Assembly: GCA_020975725.1 (NCBI GenBank)
Contig: QXJR01000014.1
Span: forward strand, 1 to 64,000
Source: Picocystis sp. L7
Lineage: Eukaryota > Chlorophyta > Picocystophyceae > Picocystales > Picocystaceae
Direction: 5' to 3'
Length of the DNA stretch: 64,000 nucleotides
The translations under genes were made by a program, and so were the position numbers. This document shows positions 29,851 to 42,376 of the stretch, in pieces. The notes beneath the pieces were generated by a model, which saw only the letters and a program-made list of their open reading frames with translations, did no database searches and was not told where the DNA came from. Positions within the stretch are counted from its first letter, which is position 1. Each line of letters starts with the position of its first letter.

Positions 29851-31092
29851 ATGGCAGGTTTGGAGGGGGGGTGCTGTCAACTCCCCTCCCCCAGCACACA
29901 GGGTGAGCAAGGGAGGATTATGGGGTGGAATCGAAAGAGGAAAGACCAAATACAGCACCGACCGGAGTTCAAGGCAAAGCGCTTCGTGATGGGGAAGAAG
30001 CGCACAAAAAAGCCATCACCAGGCCTCATGGAGGAAGCGGCCATCCAGGCCACCAAAGCGGCGTACAAGGTGCTCAGTGGGAACCTCTCCGCCACGTCCA
30101 AGGTTATGAAGCGGAGTTGGGCGACAGTGAAGTCTTGGGTGAAGGATCGTAAGCCCAAAGCTTCCCCCTCTTCGAAACGCCGTTCCCTCTCTTATGCCCG
30201 TGGTCATGGCAAGTGGCTGTGCAACTTGCTCAAGTCTCGTGCACTTGAAGGCCAGGCCATGGGAACAAGGGACGTCATGAGCGAGTGGGAAGCACGGTAC
30301 GGACGTAGAGTACCCTTGAGGACCTTGCAACGGCTGTTGAAGGATTTGGGGGTGAAGACCAAGGTGCAAAAAAAAGTGATGAAGTTGCAGGCCTCGCACA
30401 AGGCCAATAGAGTGAAGTTTGCGGAACGGCACTTGGGGGATGATTTTGGGCGGGTTCTTTTCACGGATGCCCACCAAATTTACCTGGGAACCACCAAGCA
30501 CAAAGGCTCCAAACGAACCCTGGTCCCTCCTGGTACCACACCCCTCGTGGAGTACAACAAGGCCCCCCCACGAATCAAAGTGTATGGTGGGGTGTGTGCC
30601 CGTGGACTCACAGGCCTGTTGACAGTCACGGGGACCACCGGGCAGCCCAGTGACTTCAAGGATGGACAAGGGAAGGTGTCCAAGGGTGTAGGACAGCAGG
30701 AGTACGCAGAAAAAGTCCTCCCTTGGCTGATGAAGGAGGGCACCAGGTTGTACAAGAAGGCCCCTTGGACCTTTCAACAGGATGGGGATGGGGCCCATCG
30801 ATCGAAGGCCACCATTCTCAAGTTGGTGGAGCTCTCCACTCAAGCTCACGTGGATCTCATGTTGGATTGGCCCTCTCTCAGCCCTGATCTTAGTCCCATT
30901 GAAAACGTGTGGTCTTGCTTGGACAGGAGGGTGGAAGCCATGGGACCCACCACCTTGGAAGAGCTCAAAACCTGCACCTTTCGTGCATGGAAGGAGCTCT
31001 CCAAAGAGGGGCTTGGATCAAAGCTCCTCAAAACCATGCCCAAGAGGCTTGAAGAGGTCATCCTCAACCGTGGGGAGTTCACCAAGTATTGA
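29851..31092 (+). CDS. Transposase, array copy 3
   Basis: Identical in translation to copy 1, lying 2821 bp after copy 2 in the same orientation. Intact. Confidence 0.9.
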   Translation: MAGLEGGCCQLPSPSTQGEQGRIMGWNRKRKDQIQHRPEFKAKRFVMGKKRTKKPSPGLMEEAAIQATKAAYKVLSGNLSATSKVMKRSWATVKSWVKDRKPKASPSSKRRSLSYARGHGKWLCNLLKSRALEGQAMGTRDVMSEWEARYGRRVPLRTLQRLLKDLGVKTKVQKKVMKLQASHKANRVKFAERHLGDDFGRVLFTDAHQIYLGTTKHKGSKRTLVPPGTTPLVEYNKAPPRIKVYGGVCARGLTGLLTVTGTTGQPSDFKDGQGKVSKGVGQQEYAEKVLPWLMKEGTRLYKKAPWTFQQDGDGAHRSKATILKLVELSTQAHVDLMLDWPSLSPDLSPIENVWSCLDRRVEAMGPTTLEELKTCTFRAWKELSKEGLGSKLLKTMPKRLEEVILNRGEFTKY

Positions 31093-32671
31093 TTGCCTCC
31101 CATGAGAAAATGGCTTGTCTTGTAATTTGACTTGACAGTTTCTGTCTGTTTTTCCTTCCGTTTCTCGCTCAAAACCAGTCACCCCCATGGAGTCGTGTGT
31201 TGGGCTCCTACGGACTTGTAGCTGCTCCACGTAGCTCAAATCAACTAATGGAGCCCCTGTGAACGCTTGCATGCAGCTGAAACGGCTTGAGAAGGCCAGC
31301 CTGGGGCTCGGCCCCGTTGATGGGACTCATGGGACCTCTCAAGACACACCCCCAGGCTTCCCTCCCCAGGCTCTCGGGGATCCTTGCGAAAGCGGATCGT
31401 AACCAAACTCCGTGAGCACTACTCCTGACATGTGATTCAACTACCCTCCAGTTTTTGTGGCCAAAAACGTCGTGGTTCGTACGGTATGCCTAAAAGCCTC
31501 TCCCTGGAGGACAGGCCTGAATCACTGAGTTTCGGCCTGTTTTCAGCACCAAACTGTGGTCGTCCTTTCTCAGCCACCACAGCGTTTCAGGAGCTACCCA
31601 TCCGGTACAGTATTCCTCTAGCTCACTTCATAGGTCTCCCAGAGTTTCGTAGCCATCCAAGGCGCCATACGTCCGCGGTGGCCTCGGCAGCAAGCCCTTA
31701 CCCACCCCACCGCCACTTTTTCTTCATAGGGAGAGAGGGGGTGTCGCTGCGGGATCCGTGGAGCCTCGGGAGGGCCTTTCCGGACGTTGCCGTTCCAATC
31801 GAAGTTGTAGAGCACTTTGTTTTGCACGGTTTTGATCGATGGATCCCGGCCTGGTTCGGCCCGTGCAAGCGCCGGGAGGCCCGCGTACGTCCCAGGGTCT
31901 TTGGGTCCTGGATCCTGCCTCGTTTCCCCTGGCGGGTTCTCCTTTCTTTCGATGCGCGTATCTCTTCGAATATCGGTTGAAATCCAACAAACGATGGCTC
32001 GTTGGATAGATCTCGGCGCGATCTTTCGAACGGTGCTCTCGAAATGGCCAAATTCTGCCTGGAGCGATTTCTAGAGGCGAAAAACCACCGGCAGGTGGTG
32101 GGGACCCCAAACGGCACCTCTGCTCAACACCTCCCCGAGGGCAGCCGAGCGCCCACGGGGAACCGGAACGCCAAACCCGGGGAAAGGAAAGAGAGAAAGA
32201 TAGGACACCTTCATGAGAAAAAGCACATCGAGAGTCGATGCTCCTGGTGCCATGAAGCGCATGTTCAACCGCCTGGCCAAAACGCCCCAAAAAGGGTGAA
32301 TTTTGGAACACCCCCGAGCCAGCCGCGCCGAGTTCACCGGAAAGACGAACGATCCAGGACCAACCAAGCTCAGATTCGGATTCTCCTCGTCGAATCACCC
32401 AGAAACACCACAAAAAAGAAGGGGGAACAGGCCTGATGTGAAGAAAAAGCCCGAGGACTCACGCTCCCCCCAAGTGGCGGTGGGGTGGGTACGTGGGGGG
32501 CGTTTCGGGATCTGCTGGATTGGGGGGGGCGTGGCGCCCGAAGTACGAGGTTTCTGGTCCTGAAATTCAAACCGTAGTTGATCCGGACGATGTACAATTC
32601 ACCTGCCAAATCTCGTTGTCCTGCCGTCACTCAGCGAGTGGCAGTGCCCCCGAGAGTCACCGCTGGTAGGT

Positions 32672-33913
32672 ATGGCAGGTTTGGAGGGGGGGTGCTGTCA
32701 ACTCCCCTCCCCCAGCACACAGGGTGAGCAAGGGAGGATTATGGGGTGGAATCGAAAGAGGAAAGACCAAATACAGCACCGACCGGAGTTCAAGGCAAAG
32801 CGCTTCGTGATGGGGAAGAAGCGCACAAAAAAGCCATCACCAGGCCTCATGGAGGAAGCGGCCATCCAGGCCACCAAAGCGGCGTACAAGGTGCTCAGTG
32901 GGAACCTCTCCGCCACGTCCAAGGTTATGAAGCGGAGTTGGGCGACAGTGAAGTCTTGGGTGAAGGATCGTAAGCCCAAAGCTTCCCCCTCTTCGAAACG
33001 CCGTTCCCTCTCTTATGCCCGTGGTCATGGCAAGTGGCTGTGCAACTTGCTCAAGTCTCGTGCACTTGAAGGCCAGGCCATGGGAACAAGGGACGTCATG
33101 AGCGAGTGGGAAGCACGGTACGGACGTAGAGTACCCTTGAGGACCTTGCAACGGCTGTTGAAGGATTTGGGGGTGAAGACCAAGGTGCAAAAAAAAGTGA
33201 TGAAGTTGCAGGCCTCGCACAAGGCCAATAGAGTGAAGTTTGCGGAACGGCACTTGGGGGATGATTTTGGGCGGGTTCTTTTCACGGATGCCCACCAAAT
33301 TTACCTGGGAACCACCAAGCACAAAGGCTCCAAACGAACCCTGGTCCCTCCTGGTACCACACCCCTCGTGGAGTACAACAAGGCCCCCCCACGAATCAAA
33401 GTGTATGGTGGGGTGTGTGCCCGTGGACTCACAGGCCTGTTGACAGTCACGGGGACCACCGGGCAGCCCAGTGACTTCAAGGATGGACAAGGGAAGGTGT
33501 CCAAGGGTGTAGGACAGCAGGAGTACGCAGAAAAAGTCCTCCCTTGGCTGATGAAGGAGGGCACCAGGTTGTACAAGAAGGCCCCTTGGACCTTTCAACA
33601 GGATGGGGATGGGGCCCATCGATCGAAGGCCACCATTCTCAAGTTGGTGGAGCTCTCCACTCAAGCTCACGTGGATCTCATGTTGGATTGGCCCTCTCTC
33701 AGCCCTGATCTTAGTCCCATTGAAAACGTGTGGTCTTGCTTGGACAGGAGGGTGGAAGCCATGGGACCCACCACCTTGGAAGAGCTCAAAACCTGCACCT
33801 TTCGTGCATGGAAGGAGCTCTCCAAAGAGGGGCTTGGATCAAAGCTCCTCAAAACCATGCCCAAGAGGCTTGAAGAGGTCATCCTCAACCGTGGGGAGTT
33901 CACCAAGTATTGA
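32672..33913 (+). CDS. Transposase, array copy 4
   Basis: Identical in translation to copy 1, with 2821-bp spacing from copy 3. Intact. Confidence 0.9.
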   Translation: MAGLEGGCCQLPSPSTQGEQGRIMGWNRKRKDQIQHRPEFKAKRFVMGKKRTKKPSPGLMEEAAIQATKAAYKVLSGNLSATSKVMKRSWATVKSWVKDRKPKASPSSKRRSLSYARGHGKWLCNLLKSRALEGQAMGTRDVMSEWEARYGRRVPLRTLQRLLKDLGVKTKVQKKVMKLQASHKANRVKFAERHLGDDFGRVLFTDAHQIYLGTTKHKGSKRTLVPPGTTPLVEYNKAPPRIKVYGGVCARGLTGLLTVTGTTGQPSDFKDGQGKVSKGVGQQEYAEKVLPWLMKEGTRLYKKAPWTFQQDGDGAHRSKATILKLVELSTQAHVDLMLDWPSLSPDLSPIENVWSCLDRRVEAMGPTTLEELKTCTFRAWKELSKEGLGSKLLKTMPKRLEEVILNRGEFTKY

Positions 33914-35492
33914 TTGCCTCCCATGAGAAAATGGCTTGTCTTGTAATTTGACTTGACAGTTTCTGTCTGTTTTTCCTTCCGTTTCTCGCTCAAAACCAGT
34001 CACCCCCATGGAGTCGTGTGTTGGGCTCCTACGGACTTGTAGCTGCTCCACGTAGCTCAAATCAACTAATGGAGCCCCTGTGAACGCTTGCATGCAGCTG
34101 AAACGGCTTGAGAAGGCCAGCCTGGGGCTCGGCCCCGTTGATGGGACTCATGGGACCTCTCAAGACACACCCCCAGGCTTCCCTCCCCAGGCTCTCGGGG
34201 ATCCTTGCGAAAGCGGATCGTAACCAAACTCCGTGAGCACTACTCCTGACATGTGATTCAACTACCCTCCAGTTTTTGTGGCCAAAAACGTCGTGGTTCG
34301 TACGGTATGCCTAAAAGCCTCTCCCTGGAGGACAGGCCTGAATCACTGAGTTTCGGCCTGTTTTCAGCACCAAACTGTGGTCGTCCTTTCTCAGCCACCA
34401 CAGCGTTTCAGGAGCTACCCATCCGGTACAGTATTCCTCTAGCTCACTTCATAGGTCTCCCAGAGTTTCGTAGCCATCCAAGGCGCCATACGTCCGCGGT
34501 GGCCTCGGCAGCAAGCCCTTACCCACCCCACCGCCACTTTTTCTTCATAGGGAGAGAGGGGGTGTCGCTGCGGGATCCGTGGAGCCTCGGGAGGGCCTTT
34601 CCGGACGTTGCCGTTCCAATCGAAGTTGTAGAGCACTTTGTTTTGCACGGTTTTGATCGATGGATCCCGGCCTGGTTCGGCCCGTGCAAGCGCCGGGAGG
34701 CCCGCGTACGTCCCAGGGTCTTTGGGTCCTGGATCCTGCCTCGTTTCCCCTGGCGGGTTCTCCTTTCTTTCGATGCGCGTATCTCTTCGAATATCGGTTG
34801 AAATCCAACAAACGATGGCTCGTTGGATAGATCTCGGCGCGATCTTTCGAACGGTGCTCTCGAAATGGCCAAATTCTGCCTGGAGCGATTTCTAGAGGCG
34901 AAAAACCACCGGCAGGTGGTGGGGACCCCAAACGGCACCTCTGCTCAACACCTCCCCGAGGGCAGCCGAGCGCCCACGGGGAACCGGAACGCCAAACCCG
35001 GGGAAAGGAAAGAGAGAAAGATAGGACACCTTCATGAGAAAAAGCACATCGAGAGTCGATGCTCCTGGTGCCATGAAGCGCATGTTCAACCGCCTGGCCA
35101 AAACGCCCCAAAAAGGGTGAATTTTGGAACACCCCCGAGCCAGCCGCGCCGAGTTCACCGGAAAGACGAACGATCCAGGACCAACCAAGCTCAGATTCGG
35201 ATTCTCCTCGTCGAATCACCCAGAAACACCACAAAAAAGAAGGGGGAACAGGCCTGATGTGAAGAAAAAGCCCGAGGACTCACGCTCCCCCCAAGTGGCG
35301 GTGGGGTGGGTACGTGGGGGGCGTTTCGGGATCTGCTGGATTGGGGGGGGCGTGGCGCCCGAAGTACGAGGTTTCTGGTCCTGAAATTCAAACCGTAGTT
35401 GATCCGGACGATGTACAATTCACCTGCCAAATCTCGTTGTCCTGCCGTCACTCAGCGAGTGGCAGTGCCCCCGAGAGTCACCGCTGGTAGGT

Positions 35493-36734
35493 ATGGCAGG
35501 TTTGGAGGGGGGGTGCTGTCAACTCCCCTCCCCCAGCACACAGGGTGAGCAAGGGAGGATTATGGGGTGGAATCGAAAGAGGAAAGACCAAATACAGCAC
35601 CGACCGGAGTTCAAGGCAAAGCGCTTCGTGATGGGGAAGAAGCGCACAAAAAAGCCATCACCAGGCCTCATGGAGGAAGCGGCCATCCAGGCCACCAAAG
35701 CGGCGTACAAGGTGCTCAGTGGGAACCTCTCCGCCACGTCCAAGGTTATGAAGCGGAGTTGGGCGACAGTGAAGTCTTGGGTGAAGGATCGTAAGCCCAA
35801 AGCTTCCCCCTCTTCGAAACGCCGTTCCCTCTCTTATGCCCGTGGTCATGGCAAGTGGCTGTGCAACTTGCTCAAGTCTCGTGCACTTGAAGGCCAGGCC
35901 ATGGGAACAAGGGACGTCATGAGCGAGTGGGAAGCACGGTACGGACGTAGAGTACCCTTGAGGACCTTGCAACGGCTGTTGAAGGATTTGGGGGTGAAGA
36001 CCAAGGTGCAAAAAAAAGTGATGAAGTTGCAGGCCTCGCACAAGGCCAATAGAGTGAAGTTTGCGGAACGGCACTTGGGGGATGATTTTGGGCGGGTTCT
36101 TTTCACGGATGCCCACCAAATTTACCTGGGAACCACCAAGCACAAAGGCTCCAAACGAACCCTGGTCCCTCCTGGTACCACACCCCTCGTGGAGTACAAC
36201 AAGGCCCCCCCACGAATCAAAGTGTATGGTGGGGTGTGTGCCCGTGGACTCACAGGCCTGTTGACAGTCACGGGGACCACCGGGCAGCCCAGTGACTTCA
36301 AGGATGGACAAGGGAAGGTGTCCAAGGGTGTAGGACAGCAGGAGTACGCAGAAAAAGTCCTCCCTTGGCTGATGAAGGAGGGCACCAGGTTGTACAAGAA
36401 GGCCCCTTGGACCTTTCAACAGGATGGGGATGGGGCCCATCGATCGAAGGCCACCATTCTCAAGTTGGTGGAGCTCTCCACTCAAGCTCACGTGGATCTC
36501 ATGTTGGATTGGCCCTCTCTCAGCCCTGATCTTAGTCCCATTGAAAACGTGTGGTCTTGCTTGGACAGGAGGGTGGAAGCCATGGGACCCACCACCTTGG
36601 AAGAGCTCAAAACCTGCACCTTTCGTGCATGGAAGGAGCTCTCCAAAGAGGGGCTTGGATCAAAGCTCCTCAAAACCATGCCCAAGAGGCTTGAAGAGGT
36701 CATCCTCAACCGTGGGGAGTTCACCAAGTATTGA
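35493..36734 (+). CDS. Transposase, array copy 5
   Basis: Identical in translation to copy 1, with 2821-bp spacing from copy 4. Intact. Confidence 0.9.
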   Translation: MAGLEGGCCQLPSPSTQGEQGRIMGWNRKRKDQIQHRPEFKAKRFVMGKKRTKKPSPGLMEEAAIQATKAAYKVLSGNLSATSKVMKRSWATVKSWVKDRKPKASPSSKRRSLSYARGHGKWLCNLLKSRALEGQAMGTRDVMSEWEARYGRRVPLRTLQRLLKDLGVKTKVQKKVMKLQASHKANRVKFAERHLGDDFGRVLFTDAHQIYLGTTKHKGSKRTLVPPGTTPLVEYNKAPPRIKVYGGVCARGLTGLLTVTGTTGQPSDFKDGQGKVSKGVGQQEYAEKVLPWLMKEGTRLYKKAPWTFQQDGDGAHRSKATILKLVELSTQAHVDLMLDWPSLSPDLSPIENVWSCLDRRVEAMGPTTLEELKTCTFRAWKELSKEGLGSKLLKTMPKRLEEVILNRGEFTKY

Positions 36735-38313
36735 TTGCCTCCCATGAGAAAATGGCTTGTCTTGTAATTTGACTTGACAGTTTCTGTCTGTTTTTCCTTC
36801 CGTTTCTCGCTCAAAACCAGTCACCCCCATGGAGTCGTGTGTTGGGCTCCTACGGACTTGTAGCTGCTCCACGTAGCTCAAATCAACTAATGGAGCCCCT
36901 GTGAACGCTTGCATGCAGCTGAAACGGCTTGAGAAGGCCAGCCTGGGGCTCGGCCCCGTTGATGGGACTCATGGGACCTCTCAAGACACACCCCCAGGCT
37001 TCCCTCCCCAGGCTCTCGGGGATCCTTGCGAAAGCGGATCGTAACCAAACTCCGTGAGCACTACTCCTGACATGTGATTCAACTACCCTCCAGTTTTTGT
37101 GGCCAAAAACGTCGTGGTTCGTACGGTATGCCTAAAAGCCTCTCCCTGGAGGACAGGCCTGAATCACTGAGTTTCGGCCTGTTTTCAGCACCAAACTGTG
37201 GTCGTCCTTTCTCAGCCACCACAGCGTTTCAGGAGCTACCCATCCGGTACAGTATTCCTCTAGCTCACTTCATAGGTCTCCCAGAGTTTCGTAGCCATCC
37301 AAGGCGCCATACGTCCGCGGTGGCCTCGGCAGCAAGCCCTTACCCACCCCACCGCCACTTTTTCTTCATAGGGAGAGAGGGGGTGTCGCTGCGGGATCCG
37401 TGGAGCCTCGGGAGGGCCTTTCCGGACGTTGCCGTTCCAATCGAAGTTGTAGAGCACTTTGTTTTGCACGGTTTTGATCGATGGATCCCGGCCTGGTTCG
37501 GCCCGTGCAAGCGCCGGGAGGCCCGCGTACGTCCCAGGGTCTTTGGGTCCTGGATCCTGCCTCGTTTCCCCTGGCGGGTTCTCCTTTCTTTCGATGCGCG
37601 TATCTCTTCGAATATCGGTTGAAATCCAACAAACGATGGCTCGTTGGATAGATCTCGGCGCGATCTTTCGAACGGTGCTCTCGAAATGGCCAAATTCTGC
37701 CTGGAGCGATTTCTAGAGGCGAAAAACCACCGGCAGGTGGTGGGGACCCCAAACGGCACCTCTGCTCAACACCTCCCCGAGGGCAGCCGAGCGCCCACGG
37801 GGAACCGGAACGCCAAACCCGGGGAAAGGAAAGAGAGAAAGATAGGACACCTTCATGAGAAAAAGCACATCGAGAGTCGATGCTCCTGGTGCCATGAAGC
37901 GCATGTTCAACCGCCTGGCCAAAACGCCCCAAAAAGGGTGAATTTTGGAACACCCCCGAGCCAGCCGCGCCGAGTTCACCGGAAAGACGAACGATCCAGG
38001 ACCAACCAAGCTCAGATTCGGATTCTCCTCGTCGAATCACCCAGAAACACCACAAAAAAGAAGGGGGAACAGGCCTGATGTGAAGAAAAAGCCCGAGGAC
38101 TCACGCTCCCCCCAAGTGGCGGTGGGGTGGGTACGTGGGGGGCGTTTCGGGATCTGCTGGATTGGGGGGGGCGTGGCGCCCGAAGTACGAGGTTTCTGGT
38201 CCTGAAATTCAAACCGTAGTTGATCCGGACGATGTACAATTCACCTGCCAAATCTCGTTGTCCTGCCGTCACTCAGCGAGTGGCAGTGCCCCCGAGAGTC
38301 ACCGCTGGTAGGT

Positions 38314-39555
38314 ATGGCAGGTTTGGAGGGGGGGTGCTGTCAACTCCCCTCCCCCAGCACACAGGGTGAGCAAGGGAGGATTATGGGGTGGAATCGAAAG
38401 AGGAAAGACCAAATACAGCACCGACCGGAGTTCAAGGCAAAGCGCTTCGTGATGGGGAAGAAGCGCACAAAAAAGCCATCACCAGGCCTCATGGAGGAAG
38501 CGGCCATCCAGGCCACCAAAGCGGCGTACAAGGTGCTCAGTGGGAACCTCTCCGCCACGTCCAAGGTTATGAAGCGGAGTTGGGCGACAGTGAAGTCTTG
38601 GGTGAAGGATCGTAAGCCCAAAGCTTCCCCCTCTTCGAAACGCCGTTCCCTCTCTTATGCCCGTGGTCATGGCAAGTGGCTGTGCAACTTGCTCAAGTCT
38701 CGTGCACTTGAAGGCCAGGCCATGGGAACAAGGGACGTCATGAGCGAGTGGGAAGCACGGTACGGACGTAGAGTACCCTTGAGGACCTTGCAACGGCTGT
38801 TGAAGGATTTGGGGGTGAAGACCAAGGTGCAAAAAAAAGTGATGAAGTTGCAGGCCTCGCACAAGGCCAATAGAGTGAAGTTTGCGGAACGGCACTTGGG
38901 GGATGATTTTGGGCGGGTTCTTTTCACGGATGCCCACCAAATTTACCTGGGAACCACCAAGCACAAAGGCTCCAAACGAACCCTGGTCCCTCCTGGTACC
39001 ACACCCCTCGTGGAGTACAACAAGGCCCCCCCACGAATCAAAGTGTATGGTGGGGTGTGTGCCCGTGGACTCACAGGCCTGTTGACAGTCACGGGGACCA
39101 CCGGGCAGCCCAGTGACTTCAAGGATGGACAAGGGAAGGTGTCCAAGGGTGTAGGACAGCAGGAGTACGCAGAAAAAGTCCTCCCTTGGCTGATGAAGGA
39201 GGGCACCAGGTTGTACAAGAAGGCCCCTTGGACCTTTCAACAGGATGGGGATGGGGCCCATCGATCGAAGGCCACCATTCTCAAGTTGGTGGAGCTCTCC
39301 ACTCAAGCTCACGTGGATCTCATGTTGGATTGGCCCTCTCTCAGCCCTGATCTTAGTCCCATTGAAAACGTGTGGTCTTGCTTGGACAGGAGGGTGGAAG
39401 CCATGGGACCCACCACCTTGGAAGAGCTCAAAACCTGCACCTTTCGTGCATGGAAGGAGCTCTCCAAAGAGGGGCTTGGATCAAAGCTCCTCAAAACCAT
39501 GCCCAAGAGGCTTGAAGAGGTCATCCTCAACCGTGGGGAGTTCACCAAGTATTGA
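38314..39555 (+). CDS. Transposase, array copy 6
   Basis: Identical in translation to copy 1, with 2821-bp spacing from copy 5. Intact. Confidence 0.9.
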   Translation: MAGLEGGCCQLPSPSTQGEQGRIMGWNRKRKDQIQHRPEFKAKRFVMGKKRTKKPSPGLMEEAAIQATKAAYKVLSGNLSATSKVMKRSWATVKSWVKDRKPKASPSSKRRSLSYARGHGKWLCNLLKSRALEGQAMGTRDVMSEWEARYGRRVPLRTLQRLLKDLGVKTKVQKKVMKLQASHKANRVKFAERHLGDDFGRVLFTDAHQIYLGTTKHKGSKRTLVPPGTTPLVEYNKAPPRIKVYGGVCARGLTGLLTVTGTTGQPSDFKDGQGKVSKGVGQQEYAEKVLPWLMKEGTRLYKKAPWTFQQDGDGAHRSKATILKLVELSTQAHVDLMLDWPSLSPDLSPIENVWSCLDRRVEAMGPTTLEELKTCTFRAWKELSKEGLGSKLLKTMPKRLEEVILNRGEFTKY

Positions 39556-41134
39556 TTGCCTCCCATGAGAAAATGGCTTGTCTTGTAATTTGACTTGACA
39601 GTTTCTGTCTGTTTTTCCTTCCGTTTCTCGCTCAAAACCAGTCACCCCCATGGAGTCGTGTGTTGGGCTCCTACGGACTTGTAGCTGCTCCACGTAGCTC
39701 AAATCAACTAATGGAGCCCCTGTGAACGCTTGCATGCAGCTGAAACGGCTTGAGAAGGCCAGCCTGGGGCTCGGCCCCGTTGATGGGACTCATGGGACCT
39801 CTCAAGACACACCCCCAGGCTTCCCTCCCCAGGCTCTCGGGGATCCTTGCGAAAGCGGATCGTAACCAAACTCCGTGAGCACTACTCCTGACATGTGATT
39901 CAACTACCCTCCAGTTTTTGTGGCCAAAAACGTCGTGGTTCGTACGGTATGCCTAAAAGCCTCTCCCTGGAGGACAGGCCTGAATCACTGAGTTTCGGCC
40001 TGTTTTCAGCACCAAACTGTGGTCGTCCTTTCTCAGCCACCACAGCGTTTCAGGAGCTACCCATCCGGTACAGTATTCCTCTAGCTCACTTCATAGGTCT
40101 CCCAGAGTTTCGTAGCCATCCAAGGCGCCATACGTCCGCGGTGGCCTCGGCAGCAAGCCCTTACCCACCCCACCGCCACTTTTTCTTCATAGGGAGAGAG
40201 GGGGTGTCGCTGCGGGATCCGTGGAGCCTCGGGAGGGCCTTTCCGGACGTTGCCGTTCCAATCGAAGTTGTAGAGCACTTTGTTTTGCACGGTTTTGATC
40301 GATGGATCCCGGCCTGGTTCGGCCCGTGCAAGCGCCGGGAGGCCCGCGTACGTCCCAGGGTCTTTGGGTCCTGGATCCTGCCTCGTTTCCCCTGGCGGGT
40401 TCTCCTTTCTTTCGATGCGCGTATCTCTTCGAATATCGGTTGAAATCCAACAAACGATGGCTCGTTGGATAGATCTCGGCGCGATCTTTCGAACGGTGCT
40501 CTCGAAATGGCCAAATTCTGCCTGGAGCGATTTCTAGAGGCGAAAAACCACCGGCAGGTGGTGGGGACCCCAAACGGCACCTCTGCTCAACACCTCCCCG
40601 AGGGCAGCCGAGCGCCCACGGGGAACCGGAACGCCAAACCCGGGGAAAGGAAAGAGAGAAAGATAGGACACCTTCATGAGAAAAAGCACATCGAGAGTCG
40701 ATGCTCCTGGTGCCATGAAGCGCATGTTCAACCGCCTGGCCAAAACGCCCCAAAAAGGGTGAATTTTGGAACACCCCCGAGCCAGCCGCGCCGAGTTCAC
40801 CGGAAAGACGAACGATCCAGGACCAACCAAGCTCAGATTCGGATTCTCCTCGTCGAATCACCCAGAAACACCACAAAAAAGAAGGGGGAACAGGCCTGAT
40901 GTGAAGAAAAAGCCCGAGGACTCACGCTCCCCCCAAGTGGCGGTGGGGTGGGTACGTGGGGGGCGTTTCGGGATCTGCTGGATTGGGGGGGGCGTGGCGC
41001 CCGAAGTACGAGGTTTCTGGTCCTGAAATTCAAACCGTAGTTGATCCGGACGATGTACAATTCACCTGCCAAATCTCGTTGTCCTGCCGTCACTCAGCGA
41101 GTGGCAGTGCCCCCGAGAGTCACCGCTGGTAGGT

Positions 41135-42376
41135 ATGGCAGGTTTGGAGGGGGGGTGCTGTCAACTCCCCTCCCCCAGCACACAGGGTGAGCAAGGGAGG
41201 ATTATGGGGTGGAATCGAAAGAGGAAAGACCAAATACAGCACCGACCGGAGTTCAAGGCAAAGCGCTTCGTGATGGGGAAGAAGCGCACAAAAAAGCCAT
41301 CACCAGGCCTCATGGAGGAAGCGGCCATCCAGGCCACCAAAGCGGCGTACAAGGTGCTCAGTGGGAACCTCTCCGCCACGTCCAAGGTTATGAAGCGGAG
41401 TTGGGCGACAGTGAAGTCTTGGGTGAAGGATCGTAAGCCCAAAGCTTCCCCCTCTTCGAAACGCCGTTCCCTCTCTTATGCCCGTGGTCATGGCAAGTGG
41501 CTGTGCAACTTGCTCAAGTCTCGTGCACTTGAAGGCCAGGCCATGGGAACAAGGGACGTCATGAGCGAGTGGGAAGCACGGTACGGACGTAGAGTACCCT
41601 TGAGGACCTTGCAACGGCTGTTGAAGGATTTGGGGGTGAAGACCAAGGTGCAAAAAAAAGTGATGAAGTTGCAGGCCTCGCACAAGGCCAATAGAGTGAA
41701 GTTTGCGGAACGGCACTTGGGGGATGATTTTGGGCGGGTTCTTTTCACGGATGCCCACCAAATTTACCTGGGAACCACCAAGCACAAAGGCTCCAAACGA
41801 ACCCTGGTCCCTCCTGGTACCACACCCCTCGTGGAGTACAACAAGGCCCCCCCACGAATCAAAGTGTATGGTGGGGTGTGTGCCCGTGGACTCACAGGCC
41901 TGTTGACAGTCACGGGGACCACCGGGCAGCCCAGTGACTTCAAGGATGGACAAGGGAAGGTGTCCAAGGGTGTAGGACAGCAGGAGTACGCAGAAAAAGT
42001 CCTCCCTTGGCTGATGAAGGAGGGCACCAGGTTGTACAAGAAGGCCCCTTGGACCTTTCAACAGGATGGGGATGGGGCCCATCGATCGAAGGCCACCATT
42101 CTCAAGTTGGTGGAGCTCTCCACTCAAGCTCACGTGGATCTCATGTTGGATTGGCCCTCTCTCAGCCCTGATCTTAGTCCCATTGAAAACGTGTGGTCTT
42201 GCTTGGACAGGAGGGTGGAAGCCATGGGACCCACCACCTTGGAAGAGCTCAAAACCTGCACCTTTCGTGCATGGAAGGAGCTCTCCAAAGAGGGGCTTGG
42301 ATCAAAGCTCCTCAAAACCATGCCCAAGAGGCTTGAAGAGGTCATCCTCAACCGTGGGGAGTTCACCAAGTATTGA
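41135..42376 (+). CDS. Transposase, array copy 7
   Basis: Identical in translation to copy 1, with 2821-bp spacing from copy 6. Intact. Confidence 0.9.
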   Translation: MAGLEGGCCQLPSPSTQGEQGRIMGWNRKRKDQIQHRPEFKAKRFVMGKKRTKKPSPGLMEEAAIQATKAAYKVLSGNLSATSKVMKRSWATVKSWVKDRKPKASPSSKRRSLSYARGHGKWLCNLLKSRALEGQAMGTRDVMSEWEARYGRRVPLRTLQRLLKDLGVKTKVQKKVMKLQASHKANRVKFAERHLGDDFGRVLFTDAHQIYLGTTKHKGSKRTLVPPGTTPLVEYNKAPPRIKVYGGVCARGLTGLLTVTGTTGQPSDFKDGQGKVSKGVGQQEYAEKVLPWLMKEGTRLYKKAPWTFQQDGDGAHRSKATILKLVELSTQAHVDLMLDWPSLSPDLSPIENVWSCLDRRVEAMGPTTLEELKTCTFRAWKELSKEGLGSKLLKTMPKRLEEVILNRGEFTKY